Origin: Lachnospiraceae bacterium
GTDB lineage: Bacteria > Bacillota > Clostridia > Lachnospirales > Lachnospiraceae
NCBI GenBank assembly: GCA_017613225.1
Contig: JAGAEH010000033.1
Span: 1 to 6,940, forward strand
Reading direction: 5' to 3'
Length of the DNA: 6,940 nucleotides
Part shown: positions 1 to 6,202 of the stretch, piece after piece
Numbering within the stretch: the stretch's first letter is position 1
Layout of the letters: the number at the start of each line of letters is the position of its first letter
Translations under genes and position numbers: made by a program
Notes under the pieces: model-generated
What the model saw: only the letters and a program-made list of their open reading frames with translations
What the model was told of the DNA's origin: nothing
The model's database searches: none

Positions 1-702
1 CTTGGACAGCCCGTTTACCGTCACGGTGTGTTCGTAAAGCCAGGGCGACAGTGCTGCGATGCTCACATGCTTTGCCTCTCCATAGACCAGTTTTTCATAA
101 ACTTCGTCCGCGATCACGTAGAGCCCGTTTTTCTCCGCAACTTCACCCAACGCTTTCAGTTCGGCTTCTGTATAGACCGCACCGGTGGGATTGTTGGGCG
201 TATTGATGAGGATGGCCTTCGTCTTCGGTGTGACTGCCGCAGCGATTCTTTCAGTATTCAGGGAGAAATCTTCGTTGCTTTCCACCAGCGTTGCATTTGC
301 TCCTGTGAGCTTGATGACCTCCACATAACTGACGTAGCATGGGGTTGGGATGATCACTTCATCCCCTTCGTCGCAGATCGCGAAGATCGCATTGGTAAGG
401 GCCTGCTTGGCGCCGGTGCTGATGACGATCTGAGAAGGTTCGTAATCCAGCCCATTATCTTTTTTCAGCTTGCAGCAGACAGCCTCTTTCGCAAGGCCAA
501 GTCCGTTGAATGGTGTGTATTTTGTCTTTCCTTCTTCCAGCGCCTTCTTGCAGGCATCCACTACCTTGCGAGGCGTCGGAAAGTCCGGTTCCCCGGCGTT
601 GAAGCCGATGATCTCAACCCCTTCCGCTCGCAGCGCAGCGACTTTTCCGATCATACCTGCGGTCGCGGACGGAGTAATATTTCTGATTCGTTTGCTCAAC
701 AT
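1..702 (-). CDS. Aspartate-aminotransferase-like class I/II PLP enzyme (3' part missing)
   Basis: Fold-type I PLP-dependent aminotransferase, closest in appearance to the AAT-I gamma type (aspartate and related amino acids). It would transfer an amino group between an amino acid and a 2-oxo acid in the cytoplasm. The 234 visible residues include NAGEPDFPTP near 35-44, the cofactor-phosphate motif STGAKQAL near 95-102, PCY at 121-123 (Tyr stacks on PLP in the family), NTPNNPTG near 167-174, ADEVY near 198-202, and NGLSK at 230-234. Lys234, the Schiff-base lysine, is the last codon before the window edge, so the C-terminal ~150 residues are absent only because of the window. The ATG at 702 has an AGAGGTGG ribosome binding site that begins in the stop codon of the NhaC gene, 15 bases upstream, so the two are probably co-transcribed. 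An in-frame GTG at 714 is less likely. Substrate is not determinable; aspartate is a guess from the motif set. Confidence 0.9.
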   Translation of the reverse strand, partial: MLSKRIRNITPSATAGMIGKVAALRAEGVEIIGFNAGEPDFPTPRKVVDACKKALEEGKTKYTPFNGLGLAKEAVCCKLKKDNGLDYEPSQIVISTGAKQALTNAIFAICDEGDEVIIPTPCYVSYVEVIKLTGANATLVESNEDFSLNTERIAAAVTPKTKAILINTPNNPTGAVYTEAELKALGEVAEKNGLYVIADEVYEKLVYGEAKHVSIAALSPWLYEHTVTVNGLSK

Positions 703-717
703 GGTCTCGCCCACCTC

Positions 718-2115
718 TTACAGAGTATCCACCACATCGTAACCTTCGGCTGCATGGGCAGGATCCTCGATCTTGCGTCCCCAGCCGGTAAAGATGGAGA
801 TCCAGAAGACCGCCAGCAGTGCCCAGCAGTGGAATACGTATGGAATGTAACTGAAGGAAGTGTACTTCGTCGCGTCGATGACCCCGGTGAGTTCTGCCTG
901 GGTCACGCCAACCAGGAAGGTAGCCGCATAGGGCAGGATACCGCCGAAGGCGCAGGCGATGCCGTCCATGATGTTAGCGCCGCGGGTGCGGTCGATGTTG
1001 AACTTCTTCAGGATGTTGCGCACGATGGGGCCGAATGTGATGATGGTGACTGTCGGAGAGGAAATCATCACGCTGCCCAGGGTCGCCAGGAGACCTGCGG
1101 AGATATCCGCCTTGGTCGGGGTCGTTGCGAAGGCTTCGACCTTGGCCTGGAACGCTTCGATCACGCCGCCCTCATGCATGAATTCGATCATGGAATAGAT
1201 GAAGTAGAAGAAGGGGAAGATGCCCATCATGCCGGAGAAACCGCCTGCGATCACACCGGAGCCGGTGAGGATCTCAGATGCGGGGATGAGTCCGAACACC
1301 AGACAGAGAGCCAGGCCGACTACGATGCCCAGGGTCATAGAGAAGACCAGACCCTTCTGCCGGAGCATCAGAATAACGACCAGAATGGGGACAACCAGCA
1401 GAGAGAGGGCTGCCGGATTAGCGTCCATAGCGATAGCGGAGGCATCCACTGCCTGGGTAGTGGTCATGCCAAAATAGATATACAAAACCGCGGAGATCAG
1501 ACCGGCTATGATGCAGTATTTAAAACGGGTACGCACCACGTTGGTAACACTGGTCTCCTGAGAGACTGCGGAGGCTATGGTAGTGTCGGAGACCGGAGCA
1601 AGGTTGTCACCGAACATGGATCCTGCGATCACGGAGCCTACGCTTAAGGCAGGATGGCAACCCATGGCGATGGCCATCGGCAGCAGCACCGGGGAAACGG
1701 TGGACATGGTGCCAGCAGACGTTCCGGTCGCCGATGAGATGATGGCAGCAGTGATGAAGATCAGCAGCGGGAAGAATCTGGCGTTCAGCCCGAGTCGCAT
1801 GGCGACCCATACCAGGCTGTTAGTAAGGCCGGACAAGGCCATCATCTTCGCGATGACGCCTGCCAGCAGGAAGGCGATCAGCATGGCTGCCAGCATGTTG
1901 GAGCCGAAACCTTTCAGGGTCAGTTCCTTGAAGCGGGCTTTATCCTTCATGGTGAAGAAAGCCACGATATATCCCACGAAAGCGGCTGCACCGCAGGTGG
2001 CGGAACCGGCTTTGTGCTGGATGCAGAGATAGATGATACAGGCGACGAAGGCGAGGAACGGCAGGACCGCCCCGAACGTGCCCAGGTAAAACTTTTCGCT
2101 CTTTTTCGTTTCCAT
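718..2115 (-). CDS. NhaC-family Na+/H+ antiporter-like carrier
   Basis: Integral membrane protein of 465 residues, a normal length for the NhaC family, with about a dozen hydrophobic segments. Family members exchange Na+ for H+; some, such as MleN, exchange malate/H+ for lactate/Na+. Seen here: SATGTSAGT near 128-136, the signature FGDNLAPVSDTT at 168-179, and a second-half signature IMDGIACAFGGILPYA near 382-396 that mirrors the NhaC Arg/Asn/Asp plus GxxPY pattern. The start is supported by AAGGAG seven bases upstream of the ATG. It lies 60 bases after the last RraA-like gene and 15 before the aminotransferase, within an apparent catabolic operon. I therefore infer that it may carry the pathway's carboxylate or amino-acid substrate rather than serve plain sodium homeostasis; the sequence cannot tell. 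Family call firm, substrate unknown. Confidence 0.9.
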   Translation of the reverse strand: METKKSEKFYLGTFGAVLPFLAFVACIIYLCIQHKAGSATCGAAAFVGYIVAFFTMKDKARFKELTLKGFGSNMLAAMLIAFLLAGVIAKMMALSGLTNSLVWVAMRLGLNARFFPLLIFITAAIISSATGTSAGTMSTVSPVLLPMAIAMGCHPALSVGSVIAGSMFGDNLAPVSDTTIASAVSQETSVTNVVRTRFKYCIIAGLISAVLYIYFGMTTTQAVDASAIAMDANPAALSLLVVPILVVILMLRQKGLVFSMTLGIVVGLALCLVFGLIPASEILTGSGVIAGGFSGMMGIFPFFYFIYSMIEFMHEGGVIEAFQAKVEAFATTPTKADISAGLLATLGSVMISSPTVTIITFGPIVRNILKKFNIDRTRGANIMDGIACAFGGILPYAATFLVGVTQAELTGVIDATKYTSFSYIPYVFHCWALLAVFWISIFTGWGRKIEDPAHAAEGYDVVDTL

Positions 2116-2154
2116 TTGGTTTCTCCTTAATTAACCGAAGGGGAACAATACGTT

Positions 2155-2160
2155 ATTATA
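2155..2160 (-). promoter_or_regulatory. Possible internal -10 box before the NhaC gene
   Basis: The 60-base gap between the third RraA-like gene and NhaC is the longest gap in the operon and holds a perfect TATAAT on the minus strand, 40 bases before the NhaC start. The hexamer 17 bases upstream is AAGAAT, a poor -35, so a secondary promoter is only a possibility. Confidence 0.2.
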
Positions 2161-2165
2161 CAGCA

Positions 2166-2186
2166 GAGAAGCTTATTATTCTTCTC
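2166..2186 (-). other. Small hairpin over the tandem stop codons of the RraA-like gene
   Basis: GAGAAG at one end and CTTCTC at the other form a 6-bp inverted repeat around two consecutive TAA codons. No T-run follows, so it is not a convincing terminator; it could be a weak processing or 3'-end stabilising structure between the aldolase-like genes and the antiporter gene. Confidence 0.25.
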
Positions 2187-2835
2187 TCGTCTGCAGGTGA
2201 TGGTAGCCGGAGGCTTTTCTGGCTTCACCGAGAGTACTGCCGGCCGCCAGTGCCTTCAGGATGCCTTGCTCCTTCGCCTCGATCTCCTTGGCGACTTTCA
2301 GGACTTCTTCCGCTCTTGCTGCGGGGATGCACATGGCGCCATTATCATCACACATAATGAGGTCATCCTGGCAGACCTGGATGTCGCAGATGCTGACCGG
2401 CTGATTGACCGACTCGATCTGCACCCTGTCCTTGCCCGTGCACATATAGCAGCCCTTGGTGTAGATGGGATAATCCAGTTCGTGCACCACCTTTACATCT
2501 CTGCAGACGCCGTCGATCAGTGTACCTTCCACGCCCTTCATCTGAGCGTAGGTGCTCATGATGTCGCCCCAAACGGTGCAGTGCTTTCTGCCGGCATTGT
2601 CGATGACCACGACGTAGCCTTCCGGCACATCGTCCAGGAAGTCGCCCACATTGCCCTTCACCTGTCCTACGGGGATGTACTTTACTGTAAATGCGGGCCC
2701 GCAGATCACCTTGCCCGTCCCCTTTGCCACAGGTTCTATACCCAGAAGGCCACCGGGAATGCCGAGCCTGTCCATGGCATCAGATACACAGGGAGTATCC
2801 AGCTTCTTGAATTCGTCAAAAATCTTCTTATCCAT
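2176..2835 (-). CDS. RraA/HMG-aldolase-like protein, paralogue with full D-x20-R-D motif
   Basis: Protein of 219 residues in the RraA-like / 4-hydroxy-4-methyl-2-oxoglutarate (HMG) aldolase family. Characterised enzymes are divalent-metal class II aldolases that split HMG or related 2-oxo acids to pyruvate and also decarboxylate oxaloacetate; E. coli RraA instead inhibits RNase E. The segment GVEGTLIDGVCRD near 101-113 is the family signature. Asp91, Arg112 and Asp113 fit the D-x20-R-D active-site pattern of the aldolases, so catalysis is more likely than an RNase E role. I chose the ATG at 2835 (MDKKIFDEF) because GGAGG lies nine bases upstream and the third paralogue begins in the same way; the ATG at 2868 would add 11 unlikely residues and overlap the upstream gene. 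It starts four bases after the preceding paralogue stops. It is cysteine-rich, and its C-terminal CQDDLIMCDDNGAMCIP departs from the usual PGDxVVxDxxGVxxIP. Confidence 0.88.
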   Translation of the reverse strand: MDKKIFDEFKKLDTPCVSDAMDRLGIPGGLLGIEPVAKGTGKVICGPAFTVKYIPVGQVKGNVGDFLDDVPEGYVVVIDNAGRKHCTVWGDIMSTYAQMKGVEGTLIDGVCRDVKVVHELDYPIYTKGCYMCTGKDRVQIESVNQPVSICDIQVCQDDLIMCDDNGAMCIPAARAEEVLKVAKEIEAKEQGILKALAAGSTLGEARKASGYHHLQTREE

Positions 2836-2839
2836 TCTT

Positions 2840-3460
2840 TTATTCCTCCATTCCGCACTTCTTCGCAAAGCCCAGCAGTTCCACAGTGGTTTTTCCCTGG
2901 GCCAGCAGCGGCTTTAATTCGCTTTCCTTCTGTTTCTTGGCCTGCGCTTTTTTGAGCACCTCTTCTGCCTTTTCTTTGGCGATCACCACGACGCCGTCCG
3001 CGTCGCCGATGATGATATCTCCCGCGTTTACGGTGACCCCGCCGCAGCAGATGGGTTCATCGATGGCGCCAAGCACTTCCTTCCGGCTGCCGTTGGGATT
3101 GACGCCGCGGGCAAAGGTCGGAAAATTCATTTCAATCAGATCGACCTTATCACGGCAGGCGCCGTCGATCACGATGCCTGCAATACCTCTCGCCTTGCAG
3201 GAGGTGGCAAACAATTCGCCGAAGATACCGCAGCCGGTGTAACCGTCGCAGTCCACCACCAACACGGTACCCGGTTTAGCCAAAGCGATGGCCTTATGGA
3301 GTGTGAGGTTATCCTCCGGCGGACACTTGACAGTCATCGCGATGCCTGCCATCTCCATGTGCAGATCCATAGGCATGATCGCAGCGTCCATGCTTCCTTT
3401 CAACCCGTTGCTGTCGCAGATATTGCCTGTGGGAATTCCTAAAAAGTCCTTCGCGTTCAT
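2840..3460 (-). CDS. RraA/HMG-aldolase-like protein, short paralogue with Glu in the metal-site position
   Basis: Protein of 206 residues, the shortest of three tandem RraA-like proteins; it begins directly at MNAKDFLGIPTGNICDSNG and lacks part of the N-terminal helix seen in its neighbours. The family core is clear: KPGTVLVVDCDG near 62-73, FGELFAT near 80-86, GIAGIVIDGACRD near 92-104, and a well-kept AGDIIIGDADGVVVIA near the C-terminus. Arg103 and Asp104 are present, but the position that is Asp in characterised aldolases is Glu82 (E-x20-R-D). Likely a cytoplasmic metal-dependent 2-oxo-acid aldolase or decarboxylase, perhaps with different specificity, or a partner in a mixed oligomer. 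The ATG at 3460 is supported by GGAGGGG four bases upstream. The upstream paralogue stops 10 bases before, and the ribosome binding site of the next gene sits inside this gene's last codons, which suggests translational coupling. Confidence 0.88.
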   Translation of the reverse strand: MNAKDFLGIPTGNICDSNGLKGSMDAAIMPMDLHMEMAGIAMTVKCPPEDNLTLHKAIALAKPGTVLVVDCDGYTGCGIFGELFATSCKARGIAGIVIDGACRDKVDLIEMNFPTFARGVNPNGSRKEVLGAIDEPICCGGVTVNAGDIIIGDADGVVVIAKEKAEEVLKKAQAKKQKESELKPLLAQGKTTVELLGFAKKCGMEE

Positions 3461-3470
3461 GGCTCCCCTC

Positions 3471-4145
3471 CTATTTCTGCAGCATTCTCTCGTAGTTGTA
3501 CTTCTGATCGACTTCCAGAATTCCCATGCCGGCTTTCATATCAGCGATCATGGCTTCTTCTTTTTCCAGAAGCTGTTCGGCCTTCGTGATGGTCTCGTCT
3601 ACGATTTCGATGGGAATGAAGACCACGCCGCTGGCATCCGCCACCACGATGTCTCCGGGCCTTACCTGCACGCCCTGGAACTGGATCATTACGTTCGTTC
3701 CTTCTTCGATCAGACGGCCTCTGGCAGTTGCGACGACCCTGCCTCTGGCGTAGACGGGAAAGTCGTTTTCATCATATTCGTCCACATCCCGGCAGACGCC
3801 GTCGATGACCACGCCGGAAACGCCTGCCAGCTTGGCGCCGGCGGTGAGGATGCCGCCCCAGCAATTGGTATCCAGGCGGCCTCCGTTGTCGATGACGATC
3901 ACGTCGCCGGGTTCGGATTCCGCCACGGAGGTGATGCACATATGCTTCTTGGATTTGGTCATACCGGCTGCAGTGATCTTGACGGTCACGGCCCGGCCGA
4001 TGATCTTCTTCGCTTCCTTGTTCATGGGATTGATCCCGTAGGCGAATTTGTTCATGCCCAGAGAATCGAGCGCGTCTGCGATGTTGGTGCTTGCCAGTCT
4101 TTCCAATCTGGGTCTGTAGCTTTCGTCGAATGTCTTCTTATCCAT
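3471..4145 (-). CDS. RraA/HMG-aldolase-like protein, first gene of operon, Gly in the metal-site position
   Basis: Protein of 224 residues of the same RraA-like family. Seen: TNIADALDSLG near 20-30, EPGDVIVIDNGG near 78-89, WGGIL near 96-100, GVSGVVIDGVCRD near 108-120, and RPGDIVVADASGVVFIP in the C-terminal third, a textbook family signature. Arg119 and Asp120 are present, but the residue 21 before the Arg is Gly98, not Asp, so the water or metal contact made by that Asp in characterised aldolases is missing or is supplied otherwise. The ATG at 4145 (MDKKTFDES) has AAGGAG six bases upstream; a longer in-frame start at 4223 would add 26 residues crossing the regulatory region and is unlikely. 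It is the promoter-proximal gene, divergent from the LysR gene. Function could be aldolase, decarboxylase or a non-catalytic subunit; family confidence high, reaction unknown. Confidence 0.88.
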   Translation of the reverse strand: MDKKTFDESYRPRLERLASTNIADALDSLGMNKFAYGINPMNKEAKKIIGRAVTVKITAAGMTKSKKHMCITSVAESEPGDVIVIDNGGRLDTNCWGGILTAGAKLAGVSGVVIDGVCRDVDEYDENDFPVYARGRVVATARGRLIEEGTNVMIQFQGVQVRPGDIVVADASGVVFIPIEIVDETITKAEQLLEKEEAMIADMKAGMGILEVDQKYNYERMLQK

Positions 4146-4187
4146 GATTTTCTCCTTATTCGTCCTTATTTCCTTGGAGGTGAAATA

Positions 4188-4238
4188 ATGAGTGTTCCGG
4201 TTTACGCCTATACTGTATGGCAAAAGTCTTTCGCGTGA
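4188..4238 (+). CDS. Possible 16-residue leader peptide upstream of lysR
   Basis: A small ORF, MSVPVYAYTVWQKSFA, sits in the divergent region on the same strand as the LysR gene and ends 108 bases before it. A strong GGAGGTG site ends six bases before its ATG. The peptide is rich in aromatic residues (two Tyr, Trp, Phe). It is followed by inverted repeats that could form RNA hairpins. No clear promoter is seen upstream, so it may not be transcribed, and the ribosome-binding-like sequence may be chance. It may be a leader peptide that couples translation to lysR expression, or nothing. Confidence 0.25.
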   Translation: MSVPVYAYTVWQKSFA

Positions 4239-4240
4239 TC

Positions 4241-4279
4241 ACCGAAAAAGACGAAAGGGTTTTCGAAAAAACCGAAAAC
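4241..4279. repeat. Phased CGAAA repeats and hairpin in the divergent region
   Basis: CGAAA begins at 4243, 4252, 4264 and 4273, so the pair at 9-base spacing recurs 21 bases later (two helical turns). ACCGAAAA at 4241-4248 recurs at 4271-4278. GTTTTCG (4259-4265) and CGAAAAC (4273-4279) can form a 7-bp stem. Just to the left, GTGATCAC (4235-4242) is an 8-bp palindrome flanked by TTTCG and CGAAA. This could be a protein binding array, phased A-tract curvature, or mRNA structure. Confidence 0.4.
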
Positions 4280-4346
4280 AAAGCAGGTGGTTTTATGGCA
4301 TACTACATAATGTAAGAATATGCCTGTGTTTACGGCGGAGGACGAA

Positions 4347-5234
4347 ATGGATATCAAACAGCTCAGGACCCTGTTGGCGTTTGCCAAAGATGAATCCTAC
4401 AATAAGGCTTCCCAAAGTCTGAATTACAGCGTTTCCACCCTGGTAGCCCACATCAGCGCCTTAGAAGATGAATTGCATGTGGAACTGGTGAACAGCAAAG
4501 GAAGGAGGTCCTTCCTGACGGACAAGGGGAAAGCCTTTCTTCCATACGCCAGGCGTATGGTGGATCTGTACGATGAAGCATACGCAGCCATGAACGTTTC
4601 CAGGGAAGTGACCGGTAATATGCAGCTGGTCACCTCTGAGACCGTCGCCAGGCAGATGTCGCGAGTCTACAAGAACTTTACTTCTGAGAACCCGGACGTA
4701 AACCTGACAGTCCGCATCGGATCTTTAGCCGCTGCGCAGCAGCAGCTCTTAGATAAGACGACAGACCTCATCGTCTACCAGGACTTTGCGCCACCTGCGA
4801 GTTCCTATATCACAGCGGTCCCCTTATACCGTATGCCGCTGCAGCTGATCGGATCGCCGAAGCACCGGCTGGCAGCGAAAAAAGCGATTTATCCGGAAGA
4901 CTTAAAGGGAGAAAGTTTCCTTTTCCCCCGGCGGCAGTACATCGAACAGCCCATCATACGAGACGTGCTGAAGGAAGCCGGTGCCAACATCGGTGAGAAT
5001 CTGTTCATGGACAGCGGCGACCTGGTGCGCGGAGAGATTGCGAAGGGACTGACCCTCTCCTTTATGCCCTGGAGTGACGAAGACAAGCATGTAAAAGAAG
5101 GAAGCATCATTCAGTTGCCTTGGAAGGGCGAAGAGATTTTCATGACAGTCTACGCCATGTACGAGACGAACACGCTGCTGCTGGCTTCCATCGAGGCGTT
5201 TATGGAGTATTGCAAGAAACTGATGGGGCGCTGA
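4347..5234 (+). CDS. LysR-type transcriptional regulator
   Basis: Protein of 295 residues, the usual LysR length. The N-terminus MDIKQLRTLLAFAKDES, then NKASQSLNYSVSTLVAHISALEDEL near 19-43, is a standard LysR winged helix-turn-helix, with a linker helix to about 85 and a substrate-binding-like effector domain near 88-290 (LVTSETVARQM and following). The start at 4347 is chosen because GGAGG lies five bases upstream and it matches the family N-terminus; the ATG at 4320 would add nine atypical residues. It is divergent from the RraA-like operon and 12 bases upstream of the EamA gene. The classic arrangement suggests that it controls the operon in response to a pathway metabolite and regulates itself through the palindromes at 4294-4324; both are inferences. 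Confidence 0.93.
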   Translation: MDIKQLRTLLAFAKDESYNKASQSLNYSVSTLVAHISALEDELHVELVNSKGRRSFLTDKGKAFLPYARRMVDLYDEAYAAMNVSREVTGNMQLVTSETVARQMSRVYKNFTSENPDVNLTVRIGSLAAAQQQLLDKTTDLIVYQDFAPPASSYITAVPLYRMPLQLIGSPKHRLAAKKAIYPEDLKGESFLFPRRQYIEQPIIRDVLKEAGANIGENLFMDSGDLVRGEIAKGLTLSFMPWSDEDKHVKEGSIIQLPWKGEEIFMTVYAMYETNTLLLASIEAFMEYCKKLMGR

Positions 5235-5246
5235 TCCAAAAGGGAA

Positions 5247-6137
5247 ATGCAAGAAATGGAACAACGTGAATCCGCAAACAACGCAAACCCTTATGAATTT
5301 CTCCTTGCGGGCGTCATATCCCTGCGGGCGACGTCGTTTGTGTTCAGCAAATTGCTGCTGCAGAGCCTGGGCACCTTCAATCTGCTGGCAATTCGCTTCC
5401 TGCTGGCGTTTTTCCTGCTGGCTCTTCTGTTTCACAAGCGGATGGCGAAGATCACAAAAAAAGAGGCCTTTTCCGGCCTTCTGATCGGAACGCTGTTCTT
5501 CCTGGTAATGTCCTGCGAGATGACTGCGCTCAAACAGGCGGAGACCTCGCTCGTTTCGCTGCTGGAAAACTGCTCCATTATTCTCGTGCCCGTGCTGGAA
5601 GCTGTTTTGCTGCGCCGCTTGATGGGAAAGACAGAACTGCTGAGCGCACTGATCGCCATGGCAGGAGTTTTCTGCCTGGCTGCTTCAAAAGGAAGTCTGT
5701 CCGGCGGGGTCACATTCGGGCTTCTGGCTGCCTTTTTCTACGCCTGCGCCATCCTCGTCACCGGCAAACTGGCAAAGGACGCCCCGGACCCGTTGGCGAT
5801 CGGCATCATACAGGTAGGCACCATGGGCACCCTTTCCTTGATCGCAGCCCTGGGAAAAGGCGGCTTTTCCCTTCCGCAAGGCGGCCGGCAATGGCTGTTC
5901 CTAGCTATCCTAGCCGTCATCTGCACGGGCTTTGGATTTACGCTGCAGCCTGTCGCGCAATCGAAGGTGTCCGTGAAGCGCGCAGGCTTGTTCTGCGCGA
6001 TCAATCCGGCGGTTGCTAGCCTGATCGGCATCGTTTTCCTGCACGAGCGCATGACCCTTCTTAGTGTGCTCGGACTCATCCTGATCCTCTTTTCCATCGC
6101 CCTGCCGCATCTTCTGAAACGACCTGCTGATTCGTAA
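5247..6137 (+). CDS. EamA/DMT-superfamily transporter
   Basis: Protein of up to 296 residues with about ten hydrophobic segments in two EamA halves (roughly 16-147 and 152-290). Each half ends in the family pattern: ALKQAETSLVSLLENCSIILVPVLEA in part near 95-118, and KVSVKRAGLFCAINP followed by GIVFLHER near 265. Members export or import amino acids and other small metabolites across the cytoplasmic membrane. It lies 12 bases after the lysR stop and probably shares its transcript. The ATG at 5247 sits very close to AAAAGGG; the ATG at 5256 gives a looser but possible spacing, so the true start may lose three residues. The first helix has LRATSFVFSK where many relatives have a Trp-Gly, a minor deviation. 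The last codons (RPADS and stop) fall inside a tRNA-like repeat, so the C-terminus may have been reset by recombination. Confidence 0.9.
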   Translation: MQEMEQRESANNANPYEFLLAGVISLRATSFVFSKLLLQSLGTFNLLAIRFLLAFFLLALLFHKRMAKITKKEAFSGLLIGTLFFLVMSCEMTALKQAETSLVSLLENCSIILVPVLEAVLLRRLMGKTELLSALIAMAGVFCLAASKGSLSGGVTFGLLAAFFYACAILVTGKLAKDAPDPLAIGIIQVGTMGTLSLIAALGKGGFSLPQGGRQWLFLAILAVICTGFGFTLQPVAQSKVSVKRAGLFCAINPAVASLIGIVFLHERMTLLSVLGLILILFSIALPHLLKRPADS

Positions 6138-6148
6138 TCAACTGCTCT
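6120..6148. repeat. tRNA anticodon-arm-like repeat at the end of the EamA gene
   Basis: These 29 bases match 6230-6258, inside the tRNA-Thr gene, at 25 of 29 positions in direct orientation, exactly 110 bases apart. Three of the four mismatches are the anticodon triplet: read on the minus strand, this copy has loop TTACGAA (anticodon ACG, as in tRNA-Arg), while the intact gene has TTCGTAA (CGT). The match spans from the D-stem 3' strand to the variable loop, but no acceptor or T arm surrounds it. The copy includes the EamA stop codon TAA at 6135-6137. Confidence 0.75.
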
Positions 6149-6168
6149 CAAACCATTTGCAATAAAAC

Positions 6169-6200
6169 AAAACAGACGCCCTTTCGGACGTCTGTTTTTT
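6169..6200. terminator. Rho-independent terminator, probably bidirectional
   Basis: AAAACAGACG (6169-6178) pairs with CGTCTGTTTT (6189-6198) around a 10-base loop, followed by a T-run to 6200 on the plus strand. It ends the lysR-EamA transcript 31 bases after the EamA stop. On the minus strand the same stem is followed by a T-rich tract (TTTTGTTTTATT), so it can also end the tRNA transcript. Confidence 0.9.
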
Positions 6201-6202
6201 GC

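Larger units (their letters stand above)
4146..4346. promoter_or_regulatory. Divergent control region between RraA-like operon and lysR
   Basis: This 201-base stretch must hold the promoters of both units. It contains 9- to 11-base perfect palindromes at 4210-4218 (ATACTGTAT), 4294-4302 (TATGGCATA) and 4304-4314 (TACATAATGTA); the last two have centres 11 bases apart, about one helical turn, which is how LysR-type dimers often sit. GGCATA at 4297-4302 and TATGCC at 4319-4324 form an outer inverted repeat. CATAAT at 4306-4311 could be the lysR -10, which would let bound LysR repress its own gene. I found no convincing -35 for either direction. Confidence 0.5.

Noticed and set aside
28..1647. 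A 539-codon open frame on the plus strand
   Set aside because: It lies antisense to the aminotransferase and NhaC genes, has a low-complexity His/Asp/Gly-rich composition and shows no family motif. The minus-strand frames have strong signatures and ribosome binding sites.
2176..4145. Calling the three paralogues RNase E inhibitors (RraA)
   Set aside because: They keep the Arg-Asp active-site pair typical of the aldolase branch and sit with metabolic genes. A name based on RraA alone would mislead about function.
3288..4238. A 316-codon plus-strand frame over two RraA-like genes
   Set aside because: It is antisense to well-supported genes and has a composition typical of shadow frames. Only its last 17 codons, outside those genes, are considered, as a possible leader ORF.
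4146..4346. A classical T-N11-A LysR box and a defined promoter for the RraA-like operon
   Set aside because: The palindromes do not give the exact T-N11-A spacing, and no minus-strand -35/-10 pair scored well by eye, so neither is claimed.
4192..4422. A 76-codon plus-strand frame in the divergent region
   Set aside because: It overlaps the start of the LysR gene in another frame, has no ribosome binding site of its own and looks like random basic sequence.
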